From: Rhodospirillaceae bacterium
GTDB taxonomy: Bacteria > Pseudomonadota > Alphaproteobacteria > UBA8366
NCBI GenBank assembly: GCA_002722095.1
Contig: PBKG01000006.1
Location: forward strand, 96,702-160,701
Direction: 5' to 3'
DNA length: 64,000 bases
In this document: in pieces, positions 35,546 to 43,572 of the stretch
How positions within the stretch are numbered: the stretch's first letter is position 1
Layout of the letters: each line of letters starts with the position of its first letter
The notes under the pieces: generated by a model
What the model was told of the DNA's origin: nothing
Databases searched by the model: none
The model's input: only the letters and a program-made list of their open reading frames with translations
Made by a program: the position numbers and the translations under genes

Positions 35546-35751
35546 ATACCGGCCCGGAAGATCGGTACCGGGTCGGCTCGGTGCATGGTCGGCTTCCGAC
35601 GTGCTATCCTTCGCGCGAGAAATGGTCTTTACCTTTCCAAATTCACGTAACAGGGCGGGATTTTGGGCCAGAGACCGTAAGTGTCAATGTTTTCTTTGAT
35701 TTATCCGCGCCGAGAGACTACTAGTAGCGCCGCTCAATGGATTGATATGCA

Positions 35752-36639
35752 ATGGCAGACAAATCGAACGAACGGGAATCCTTAAACGATCTCCGAGGTG
35801 AAATCGACGAGATCGACGAACAGCTCCACGATTTGTTGGTGCGTCGCGGCGGGCTGGTCGAACGAATCCGTGCGGTCAAACGCCTGGAATCGATTGCCAC
35901 GGTGCGTCCCGGACGTGAGGCCTTCATCCTGCGCAAACTCAAAAACCGCCATAAGGGAAACTTCCCTGTAGGTGCGGTTTTCCGAATCTGGCGCGAAATC
36001 ATTGCCGGCATCACACGTATGGAAATGTCGGAATACAACATCGCGGTCTACACTGCCGAGGGCGATCAGGGTTATTGGGATCTGGCCCGCGACCAATTCG
36101 GGACCATGACACCGATGACGGGCTATTCGAGCCGACGCGATGTATTGCGTGTCGTCGACGAGGGTAATTCCACGCTCGGCGTAGTGCCCTGCCCCAGCGA
36201 AGACGACACCGATCCGTGGTGGATCGGATTGATGGTGCCCGACGGACTAAGGGTTGCCTACAAGCTACCTTTTTTCGCCGACACCAACGCACGTACAACA
36301 GCGAACGGACCGGCGGTTGCCTTCGCGATCGGCCGTATACTGCCAGAACCGAGCGACAGTGATCGTACCTTGCTGGTCCTCGTTACCGAGGAACCCCTGA
36401 GCAGGGCAGCACTCGCCGATCTCACCGAACGTGCGGAACTTCCCTCTACAATGCTCGCATCCAGTCAGCAAGGCGATTGGTTCCATCTCGTTGAAATTGA
36501 CGGGTTCGTCTCCGAGAAGGACGAACGTCTCACCGCCCTAAACGACACCGAGGAAATTTTACGAACCGCTATCATCGGCTCGTATGCGGAACCGATGACC
36601 GGTGGTGCGCCCGACGAGACAAGCGGCGACGACACATGA
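35752..36639 (+). CDS. AroQ chorismate mutase with prephenate-dehydratase-like C-terminal region
   Basis: The first 95 residues are an AroQ-type chorismate mutase (LNDLRGEIDEIDEQLHDLLVRRG, then ERIRAVKR), with the expected Arg and Lys positions for binding chorismate. The remaining 200 residues resemble a divergent prephenate dehydratase/ACT arrangement (YNIAVYTAEGDQGYWDLA, NSTLGVVPCPSEDDTDPWWIGL) but the usual TRF catalytic motif is not seen, so dehydratase activity is doubtful. The gene heads an overlapping unit with hisC and tyrC, placing it in tyrosine and phenylalanine synthesis. Confidence 0.8.
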   Translation: MADKSNERESLNDLRGEIDEIDEQLHDLLVRRGGLVERIRAVKRLESIATVRPGREAFILRKLKNRHKGNFPVGAVFRIWREIIAGITRMEMSEYNIAVYTAEGDQGYWDLARDQFGTMTPMTGYSSRRDVLRVVDEGNSTLGVVPCPSEDDTDPWWIGLMVPDGLRVAYKLPFFADTNARTTANGPAVAFAIGRILPEPSDSDRTLLVLVTEEPLSRAALADLTERAELPSTMLASSQQGDWFHLVEIDGFVSEKDERLTALNDTEEILRTAIIGSYAEPMTGGAPDETSGDDT

Positions 36640-37733
36640 GTTCCCCAATTCCAAGACCTGGTGTGCTCGACGTAGCGCCTTATGTCGGCGGCCTCCACAG
36701 TGTGGACGGCGTCGAGCGCGTGATCGTCTTGGCGTCGAACGAAACGCCACTCGGCGCCAGTCCGAACGCCATAAAAGCCTTTAGAGACACGGCTGACGAT
36801 ATGCACCGTTACTGTGACGGGCATGCGTTGCAGCTGCGCGAGGCTATCGGTCGGCGATTTGGCTGCGATCCCGCCCGTATCGTCTGTGGTGCCGGGTCAG
36901 ACGAGCTGATTCAAATGCTGATCCGTGCCTATGCCGGGCCCGGTGACGAGATGCTTTACAGCAAACACGGTTTTTCGATCTACCCGATTTTCGCGACCGG
37001 TGCCGGCGTAACCGCGGTGGCCGCGGACGAAACGAATCTGACCGCGGATAGCGAAGCACTTCTGGATCGGGTGACCGAGAGTACACGGCTGGTCTTCCTT
37101 GCCAATCCGAATAACCCGACCGGCACATATCTCGGTGCCGATCAACTGACGAACCTTCGCGAAAATCTCCGTGAAGACATCTTGCTCGTCATCGACGCGG
37201 CCTACGCGGAATACGTCAACCGTAACGACTATACGGCCGGAATCGACCTTGTGGAACGGTACGGCAATGTGGTGATGACGCGAACCTGTTCGAAAATTTT
37301 CGGACTAGCCGCGCTCAGATTGGGTTGGGCCTATTGCCCGCCCGCGATTGCCGACGTTCTCAATCGTGTGCGAAGCCCCTTCAATGTCAACGGCCCCGCC
37401 CAAGCGGCAGGGCTTGCCGCAATGGAAGACCGCGCTCACACCGACAAGGCGCTTTCACATAATGAGGAATGGTTACCTTGGCTCAGCACAAGATTGGCCG
37501 GGCTCGGGCTCGACATCGTGCCCTCTGCGGCAAATTTCGTGTTAGCGCGTTTTGAAGATGCCGGGGCCGCTGAACATAGCTATAACGCGCTGCTGCGCCG
37601 AGGCATCATCACCCGGCTAATGAAAAGCTATCACTTGCCCGATTGTTTGCGAATTTCGATCGGACTCGGTGAGGAAAACGAGGCGGTTGCGACCGCGCTC
37701 GAACAAATATTCGAAGGCTCGGCAAAGCAATGA
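36636..37733 (+). CDS. hisC: Histidinol-phosphate / aromatic aminotransferase
   Basis: A fold-type I PLP aminotransferase of 365 residues. The PLP lysine is Lys220 in TCSKIFGLAALRLGWAYCP. Other pieces are LASNETPLGASPNAIKAF, VCGAGSDELIQMLIRAYAGPGDE and FLANPNNPTGTYL. The C-terminal arginine patch GIITRLMKSYHLPDCLRISIG binds the substrate carboxylate. It lies between the chorismate mutase and tyrC genes and overlaps both by ATGA. HisC enzymes of this position often also transaminate prephenate or phenylpyruvate, so a double role is likely. Confidence 0.9.
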   Translation: MSSPIPRPGVLDVAPYVGGLHSVDGVERVIVLASNETPLGASPNAIKAFRDTADDMHRYCDGHALQLREAIGRRFGCDPARIVCGAGSDELIQMLIRAYAGPGDEMLYSKHGFSIYPIFATGAGVTAVAADETNLTADSEALLDRVTESTRLVFLANPNNPTGTYLGADQLTNLRENLREDILLVIDAAYAEYVNRNDYTAGIDLVERYGNVVMTRTCSKIFGLAALRLGWAYCPPAIADVLNRVRSPFNVNGPAQAAGLAAMEDRAHTDKALSHNEEWLPWLSTRLAGLGLDIVPSAANFVLARFEDAGAAEHSYNALLRRGIITRLMKSYHLPDCLRISIGLGEENEAVATALEQIFEGSAKQ

Positions 37734-38683
37734 GTGGACAACCGCATTTCGATAAAGTCGCGGTGATCGGGCTCGGGTTGATCGGCTCGTCGCTCTGCCA
37801 TGTCATGAAACGCGATGGGCTCGCGGGCACGATCGCCGGCAATGCCCGCTCGAAAACGACCTTAGAGACCGCCACAAAGATCGGCTTTATCGACAGCGCA
37901 CACCAAGACCCGACCGAAGCCGTTTCGGATGCGGATTTGATCGTGCTCGCCGCGCCCGTAGGAGCCAACGGTAAGCTGGCGGAAGCAATTGCACCGGCAC
38001 TGAAGCCGGGCGCCATCGTCACTGACGTGGGGTCGGTCAAGGTCGCTGTAATCCGCGACGTTCTCCCTCACCTGCCGGACGGAGTACATCTTGTACCGGG
38101 CCATCCGGTTGCCGGTACCGAGCACTCAGGCCCCGAATCCGGCTTCCCCGAACTGTTCGACAACCGTTACTGCATTTTGACGCCACCCGACGGCGCCGAT
38201 GCAGACGCGGTCGCTAAAATTGAAGGCCTTTGGAAGGCTGCCGGCAGCATCGTCGAGGTCATGGATGCGGAGCATCATGATCGGGTACTGGCGATCACCT
38301 CGCATTTGCCGCACCTGATCGCCTACACCATTGTCGGCACCGCAAGCGATCTGGAAGGGCAGCTGCGGGAGAAAAAAGCACGCGACGAAATAGACATCAA
38401 AACCGCCGAAGTAATTAAATACTCCGCCGGTGGCTTTCGCGATTTCACACGAATTGCCGCCTCGGATCCGGTGATGTGGCGCGATATCTTTCTCAACAAT
38501 AAAGACGCGGTGCTGGAATTGCTCGGCCGTTTCATCGAAGATTTAACCGCGATGCAGCGCGCAATCCGCTGGGACGAAGGCGAAACGCTGGAAGATACTT
38601 TCGAACAGAGGCGAGAAATTCGCCGTAGCGTGATCGAAATGGGTCAGGCGGGCTCGTTCAATCCGACCGAGACGGAAGACTGA
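37730..38683 (+). CDS. tyrC: Prephenate/arogenate dehydrogenase
   Basis: NAD(P)-dependent enzyme of the last part of tyrosine synthesis. The Rossmann domain starts DKVAVIGLGLIGSSLCHVM. The conserved catalytic His is in the VPGHPVAGTEHSG segment, and the later ITSHLPHLIAYTI and GGFRDFTRIAASDPVMWRDIFLNN are family hallmarks. Length is 317 residues. It overlaps hisC by ATGA. Its 3' end overlaps the convergent DUF2125 gene by 26 bp. Confidence 0.93.
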   Translation: MSGQPHFDKVAVIGLGLIGSSLCHVMKRDGLAGTIAGNARSKTTLETATKIGFIDSAHQDPTEAVSDADLIVLAAPVGANGKLAEAIAPALKPGAIVTDVGSVKVAVIRDVLPHLPDGVHLVPGHPVAGTEHSGPESGFPELFDNRYCILTPPDGADADAVAKIEGLWKAAGSIVEVMDAEHHDRVLAITSHLPHLIAYTIVGTASDLEGQLREKKARDEIDIKTAEVIKYSAGGFRDFTRIAASDPVMWRDIFLNNKDAVLELLGRFIEDLTAMQRAIRWDEGETLEDTFEQRREIRRSVIEMGQAGSFNPTETED

Positions 38684-39713
38684 GCGTCGGCAATTTGAAA
38701 AGTTGGAACGGCCCCACCTGAAGGCGACCATCCCGGGCAGTGAGAGGTACCGATAACACTTTGACCCCATCCGCGGGCGATGGCTTGGCCAAAACATTCA
38801 ACGCAACCCGCAACGCGGCAGCGGCGGTGCGCTTCAGAAGACGCGCCCTTTCGAGCGCTTCCAGGGTCTCGGCAAAACCTCGAATATCGGTCGTCACCGA
38901 CGCCAGCGGTCGCAACCGATCGTCTAGGCCGATCGATCCGCGCCCGCGCAGATCCAATGGCCCCCAAACCAGATTGAGCCAGCTCGATTCCAGCAATCCA
39001 CCGGCGCGGCGCCACTCATCCATGCCTTCACGGGTAAAATCGCGCGGGAGTGCGCCTTTGACATCGCCGACAAACTGCACGCGCTGCAAGTCACCGCCCA
39101 ATGGCTCATCCGCCGCAGTCGGAATGCGCAAATTTTCGATGGCCGCCGATAGTGAAAGCTGTGTCTTGTCAGGGCCGGGTTCGGGCGTTTCGGGTTGCGA
39201 AAGCTTTGCCCAGGTTTCACCTGTGGTCGCCACCACCTCACTTGCGGAACCGGTCACGCGCATCGAGATTATCCGCGCTTCACCTTCCGCCAACCGGCCG
39301 TTGCGATGGAAGTGCAAAAGCACCAAGGATTTCTCAGGTGCCGCAGTTAGCGGCTGTTTCAGATTGGGATGGGAGAGCCTAATGCTTTGGCTATTTGGGA
39401 ATTCGACACGGTAGCGCCACCAATCCCAGGGCTGCATGGCGATCACCGCCGATTTACCCTGCCACAAGGCCAGCTTGTCAGGTGTTTCTAGGTGCGGGTT
39501 TTCGAACGTTAGACGGACCACCCCCGGAAATCCATCGACACCTACCGGACCATGTTGAATGGAGTATCCCTTTGCCCGGAATATTTTCACCCAACGAGCA
39601 AATTGATCCTCGACTTGACCCGCGGCGTAATACCAATAGGCCGGATAGAGGATGGCAACGGCCAATAACAAAATGGCCGGACCGATTAACGTGCGGCGTG
39701 AAAATATCGACAT
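38658..39713 (-). CDS. DUF2125 domain-containing membrane-anchored protein
   Basis: A 351-residue protein with one N-terminal membrane helix (LIGPAILLLAVAILYPAYWYYAAGQ) and a large, beta-rich periplasmic part. The start of the domain, AGQVEDQFARWVKIFRAKGYSI, followed by PVGVDGFPGVVRLTFENPHLET, is diagnostic of DUF2125, an alphaproteobacterial family of unknown function resembling AsmA-type long beta proteins. It ends inside the 3' end of tyrC (26 bp convergent overlap). Confidence 0.85.
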   Translation of the reverse strand: MSIFSRRTLIGPAILLLAVAILYPAYWYYAAGQVEDQFARWVKIFRAKGYSIQHGPVGVDGFPGVVRLTFENPHLETPDKLALWQGKSAVIAMQPWDWWRYRVEFPNSQSIRLSHPNLKQPLTAAPEKSLVLLHFHRNGRLAEGEARIISMRVTGSASEVVATTGETWAKLSQPETPEPGPDKTQLSLSAAIENLRIPTAADEPLGGDLQRVQFVGDVKGALPRDFTREGMDEWRRAGGLLESSWLNLVWGPLDLRGRGSIGLDDRLRPLASVTTDIRGFAETLEALERARLLKRTAAAALRVALNVLAKPSPADGVKVLSVPLTARDGRLQVGPFQLFKLPTLSLPSRSD

Positions 39714-39800
39714 TTCTGGGAATGATTTTTAGTGGCCGGGCCAATTTCGGTAAAGGGTAGCTTCGTAAGACAAATGGATGGACTCAAGCCGTGCCCATGC

Positions 39801-42059
39801 TCAACTGCATTTCGAGTAACCGCAGGAAAGGCAACGGTCGCAGTTTTCCTCGCGAATCAGGCCGGCACCACCGCATTTCGGACATTGCCGGTGTCCGAGA
39901 AGCGGTTCTTCACCTACGGCCTGTTCGCGGGATTCGGATTCTGCAAATGGCGTATCCGCCGACATAAATCCAATCTCGATCATGTGGCGTTCGATCACTT
40001 CGCCTATCGCAGCTAAAAGTGACGGTACATACCGTCCTTCAACCCACTGGCCCCCTCGTGGATCGAACACCGCTTTCAGCTCTTCAACCACGAAAGAAAC
40101 ATCACCACCGCGCCGGAAAACCGCGCTGATCATGCGCGTCAACGCGACGGTCCAGGCGTAGTGCTCCATGTTTTTAGAATTGATGAAAACCTCGAACGGC
40201 CGCCGGCGTCCGTCGCGCTCGATATCGTTAACGGTGATGTAAATCGCGTGATCGCTGTCGGCCCAACGTATCTTGTAGGTTGCCCCGCCGAGCGATTGGG
40301 GCCGCTCCAAGGGCTGCGCCATATAGACCACGCCATCGCTCGCTGAATCGGTTTCCGGTGTTGGCCGCTCGATCGAAAGCACTTCGCCAGTGACCTCGTT
40401 TGGCCGGTATGTGGTGCAGCCCTTGCAATCAAGCTGATAGGCGCGGGCGTAAATATCCTTGAAGGCATCGAAGGAAATTTCGGCCGGCAAGTTGATCGTT
40501 TTCGATATCGAACTGTCGACGAATTCCTGAACCGCCGCCTGCATCACCAAATGATCTTCCGGACTTAGCTGTGCCGCATCGACGAAATAGTCCGGCAACG
40601 GCACTCCTTCGCCAAATGTCTCGCGAAATCGCGTATAGGCGTAGTCACTAACTGCCTCACTACGCTTTCCGCCATCCTCTGTGAGGATGTCGCGGTGATA
40701 TTGATACGAGAAGACCGGCTCGATACCGGACGATACGTTGTCCGCAAGCAACGAGATCGTGCCGGTAGGCGCAATCGAGGTGACAAGCGCGTTGCGCATA
40801 CCGTGTTGCTCGATCTCGGCACGGATGTCCTCGTCCAATCCGGCAATGGTTTCACCGGTGAGATAGGGTTGGGCATCGAATAGCGGGAACGACCCCTTTT
40901 CCGCCGCCAATGCGGCCGAGGCACGATATGCCGCGCGCTGGAGGGTCTTCATCCAGCCACCAACAAGTTCGATGGCTTCGGGGCTGCCGTACCTAACCCG
41001 GCACATAATCAGTGCATCCGCCAGCCCGGTAATGCCGAGACCGATACGCCGCTTCGCCTTAGCCTCATTTGCATGCTGCGGCAACGGGAATGCAGAAATA
41101 TCGATCACATTATCGAGCATACGAACCGCGAGCGGCACCAATCGTTCGAGCGCAACTTCGTCGAGCCCTGCTCGGTCGGTAAATGGTTGTTCGATCAGCC
41201 GGGCGAGATTAATCGAGCCCAGATCGCACGCGCCATATGGCGGCAAGGGCTGCTCACCGCAGGGGTTGGTAGCATGTATGGTTTCGCAATAATGGAGATT
41301 GTTAAGCCGATTGATGCGATCGATGAAGATCACCCCCGGCTCCGCCGCAGCGTAGGTAGCGCGCATGATCTTGTCCCACAGATCATCGGCCCGTACCGTA
41401 CGATAAACCTTGTCACCGAAGCGCAACTCCCAATCACCACCCTCTTTGACTTTGGCCATGAATTCGTCGGTCACAAGCACCGAAAGGTTAAACATGTTGA
41501 GCCGACCGGGCACGTTTTTCGCGCTGATGAAATCCTCGATATCCGGATGGTCGCACCGCATGGTCGCCATCATCGCACCCCGGCGATAACCGGCACTCAT
41601 GATGGTCCGGCACATGGCGTCCCATACTTCCATAAAAGAGAGTGGCCCCGAGGCATCGGCGCCAACCCCTTTTACAGGCGCACCTTTTGGCCGCAATGTG
41701 GAGAAATCGTAACCGATACCTCCGCCCTGCTGCATGGTCAGAGCGGCCTCCTTCAACGCATCGAAAATGCCTCCCATATCGTCGGGAATGGCGCCCATCA
41801 CGAAACAATTGAACAGCGTGACCCGACGACCGGATCCAGCGCCGGCGAGAATTCGACCAGCAGGCAAAAATTTGAAATCGTCTAATGCCTGATAAAAGGC
41901 CTCGGCCCAGCGCTCAGGCTCGCCTTCCTGCGCAGCCAGCGCCTCGGCGACCCGGCGCCAGCTATCTTCCAGCGTGCGGTCGACCGGCGTGCCGTCCGGC
42001 ATTTTCAGCCGGTATTTCATATCCCAAATTTGGCCAGCGATTCCGGCAGGGTTCACCAT
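39801..42059 (-). CDS. nrdJ: Vitamin B12-dependent (class II) ribonucleotide reductase
   Basis: Reduces ribonucleotides to deoxyribonucleotides using adenosylcobalamin, with or without oxygen. The 752-residue protein has the class II core: RILAGAGSGRRVTLFNCFVMG, YDFSTLRPKGAPVKGVGADASGP, and the NPCGEQPLPPYGACDLGSINL active-site segment with the radical-site cysteine. Also present are TGTISLLADNVSSGIEP and, near the end, a zinc-ribbon-like tail CPKCGGAGLIREENCDRCLSCGYSKCS whose CxxC pairs re-reduce the active site. An AGGAGAG ribosome-binding site precedes the ATG. Upstream DNA holds a LexA-type box and DnaA-box-like sequences. No class I nrdAB is in the window. Confidence 0.95.
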   Translation of the reverse strand: MVNPAGIAGQIWDMKYRLKMPDGTPVDRTLEDSWRRVAEALAAQEGEPERWAEAFYQALDDFKFLPAGRILAGAGSGRRVTLFNCFVMGAIPDDMGGIFDALKEAALTMQQGGGIGYDFSTLRPKGAPVKGVGADASGPLSFMEVWDAMCRTIMSAGYRRGAMMATMRCDHPDIEDFISAKNVPGRLNMFNLSVLVTDEFMAKVKEGGDWELRFGDKVYRTVRADDLWDKIMRATYAAAEPGVIFIDRINRLNNLHYCETIHATNPCGEQPLPPYGACDLGSINLARLIEQPFTDRAGLDEVALERLVPLAVRMLDNVIDISAFPLPQHANEAKAKRRIGLGITGLADALIMCRVRYGSPEAIELVGGWMKTLQRAAYRASAALAAEKGSFPLFDAQPYLTGETIAGLDEDIRAEIEQHGMRNALVTSIAPTGTISLLADNVSSGIEPVFSYQYHRDILTEDGGKRSEAVSDYAYTRFRETFGEGVPLPDYFVDAAQLSPEDHLVMQAAVQEFVDSSISKTINLPAEISFDAFKDIYARAYQLDCKGCTTYRPNEVTGEVLSIERPTPETDSASDGVVYMAQPLERPQSLGGATYKIRWADSDHAIYITVNDIERDGRRRPFEVFINSKNMEHYAWTVALTRMISAVFRRGGDVSFVVEELKAVFDPRGGQWVEGRYVPSLLAAIGEVIERHMIEIGFMSADTPFAESESREQAVGEEPLLGHRQCPKCGGAGLIREENCDRCLSCGYSKCS

Positions 42060-42112
42060 GGTACTCTCCTAACCAAAAGGTAGTGTGAGGAGAGGGGCAG
42101 GTCAACTTTATT

Positions 42113-42127
42113 GTTCGTGTTTTGTTC
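42113..42127. promoter_or_regulatory. LexA-type SOS box upstream of nrdJ
   Basis: GTTCGTGTTTTGTTC fits exactly the alphaproteobacterial LexA operator GTTC-N7-GTTC (GTTC at 42113-42116 and 42124-42127). It lies 53 to 67 bp upstream of the nrdJ ATG, next to AT-rich TATATAA sequence that may hold the -10 element, a position where LexA would block transcription. This would couple dNTP supply to the SOS response. Confidence 0.72.
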
Positions 42128-42185
42128 TAATATATAAGGCGAAATGGTGCATATTAGCTTGCTGATTTAAATGGCTTATTCCGAC

Positions 42186-42227
42186 TTATTCACAACCGAT
42201 CGAGAGTTGTACACAGGATCATCCACA
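42186..42227. promoter_or_regulatory. Cluster of three DnaA-box-like 9-mers upstream of nrdJ
   Basis: TTATTCACA (42186-42194) matches the DnaA consensus TTATNCACA exactly. TTGTACACA (42207-42215) and TCATCCACA (42219-42227) each have one mismatch. All have the same orientation with starts 21 and 12 bp apart, roughly two and one helical turns. The third overlaps the plsC stop. E. coli nrdAB is known to be controlled through DnaA boxes, so a parallel is plausible. Confidence 0.55.
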
Positions 42228-42932
42228 GCCTGCTTCGACTTCCAATTTGTCGGTCGCTCCCTGAATCCGCTCCTGTAGTTCGGCCATGAATTCATGTCGG
42301 TCGAGACCCGGAACGATGGGCGGCAGAAACTCCATCACGATACAGCCAGGTCGTTTAACGAAACTACGCCGTGGCCAATAGGAACCCGAATTGAGCGCCA
42401 CAGGTACCACCGGTAGATCAAGATCGCGATACAGAGCTGCGATGCCTGGCTGATAAGGTGGGGTCGTACGGGCTTTGGTGCGCGTGCCTTCTGGAAAAAT
42501 GATAATCGTATGGCCTTCCGAAATTCGAATTCTGGCCGTCCTCAGCATTTTGCGCATTGCCGCCGCGCCAGCACTGCGGTCCACGTCGATCATACCCGCA
42601 CGCCACATGAACCAACCGACCAACGGCACAGCCAGCAGCGAACGTTTGAGCACAAAAATGCAATCGTAGAAGATTAAATTAAAAATCAGCGTTTCCCACA
42701 TCGATTGATGCTTAGAAGCAACCAGAAAAGGATCCGCCGGAAGGTGCTCCCGCCCCCGAATTTCATAAGTTATGCCAAGCGTAACGCGGATGATTATGAC
42801 ACTGCCTCGCACCCAGAATCGGGTCGCCTTCCGAAAAAGCCGCCGCGGCAAAATCATCAGCAAAGCGTAAATCGGACATAACAAAACCGTCCAAACGTAA
42901 AACAAGAACCAAAAAATGGTAGCGCGCAACAC
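42219..42932 (-). CDS. plsC: Lysophospholipid (1-acyl-sn-glycerol-3-phosphate) acyltransferase
   Basis: Makes phosphatidic acid by acylating lysophosphatidic acid at the inner membrane. It has an N-terminal membrane segment (FWFLFYVWTVLLCPIYALLMIL). Motif I is SKHQSMWET, in which the usual HX4D carries Glu in place of Asp; motif III is IIFPEGTRTKA. The 237-residue length is typical. It starts with GTG (42932), 13 bp after the YdcF gene stop, and is the last gene of ftsE-ftsX-ydcF-plsC. Confidence 0.9.
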   Translation of the reverse strand: MLRATIFWFLFYVWTVLLCPIYALLMILPRRLFRKATRFWVRGSVIIIRVTLGITYEIRGREHLPADPFLVASKHQSMWETLIFNLIFYDCIFVLKRSLLAVPLVGWFMWRAGMIDVDRSAGAAAMRKMLRTARIRISEGHTIIIFPEGTRTKARTTPPYQPGIAALYRDLDLPVVPVALNSGSYWPRRSFVKRPGCIVMEFLPPIVPGLDRHEFMAELQERIQGATDKLEVEAGCG

Positions 42933-42945
42933 GGCAACTATTCCA

Positions 42946-43572
42946 CTAGGTTGAAATTAGATCCGGCGAGAAGATCATCCGGCGCAGATAGGCAATCAGA
43001 AACTTATTATATTCCTCCACGATGAGCCCGGTGCTGCCCGGCCAGAACCACCATTCCTTCGCCTTAAAAGATTTCGGAAAAACCGGGTGGGCTACAATTT
43101 TTACGCCGGGCATGGCCGCGTGAAATTCGACCAGACTGCGCGGCATGTGATAACTCGACGTAACTAATCTGATCGAATTGTACTTTTCGTTTTTGAGCCA
43201 AACTGCGGTTTCCAAAGCGTTACCTTGCGTATTATCCGCGTCATAGCCGAGTGCGATACAGCATTCCATTGCCTCGGGGGCGTGGCGCGACATATGTAGC
43301 AACTGGCGAACATCGACCCCACGATGAACGCCGGACACGAACAGCTTTTGCGCTCTTTTTTCTGCAAGTAGCTCGAGCCCCGATTCAAGTCGCAAGCTGC
43401 CGCCTGTCAGCACGACAATCGCGTCGGTCTTGGCGTCCGGCGAAGCAACTCGATCCGGCAGCGTCTGTGCGAATATCAAAAGCCCGCAAACCCACCCGAT
43501 TCCTAAAACGACTGCGGCGATGAAAATCCATTTAACACGCCGCAAACTTTTGCGTTTTCGCCGGCTAATCAT
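42946..43572 (-). CDS. YdcF/DUF218 family protein
   Basis: A 208-residue protein with an N-terminal membrane anchor (IFIAAVVLGIGWVCGLLIF) and a DUF218 domain. Domain hallmarks are TDAIVVLTGGSLRLESGLELL, KLFVSGVHRG, NTQGNALETAVWL and VTSSYHMPRSLVEFHAAMP. In relatives such as SanA and ElyC the family is linked to envelope integrity, but the biochemical activity is unclear. The ATG at 43572 overlaps the ftsX stop (ATGA), so it is translationally coupled to the division ABC genes; the longer frame upstream is opposite ftsX sequence and not used. Confidence 0.85.
   Translation of the reverse strand: MISRRKRKSLRRVKWIFIAAVVLGIGWVCGLLIFAQTLPDRVASPDAKTDAIVVLTGGSLRLESGLELLAEKRAQKLFVSGVHRGVDVRQLLHMSRHAPEAMECCIALGYDADNTQGNALETAVWLKNEKYNSIRLVTSSYHMPRSLVEFHAAMPGVKIVAHPVFPKSFKAKEWWFWPGSTGLIVEEYNKFLIAYLRRMIFSPDLIST

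Noticed and set aside
35546..35751. SAM-II riboswitch upstream of metX
   Set aside because: The conserved loop and pseudoknot segments of SAM-II could not be placed in either strand.
42060..42218. Cobalamin riboswitch upstream of nrdJ, or a chromosomal origin
   Set aside because: The interval is too short for a cobalamin riboswitch and lacks its B12-box pattern. Three DnaA-like boxes alone do not make an origin, and no origin-linked gene (dnaA, gidA, parAB) is here.
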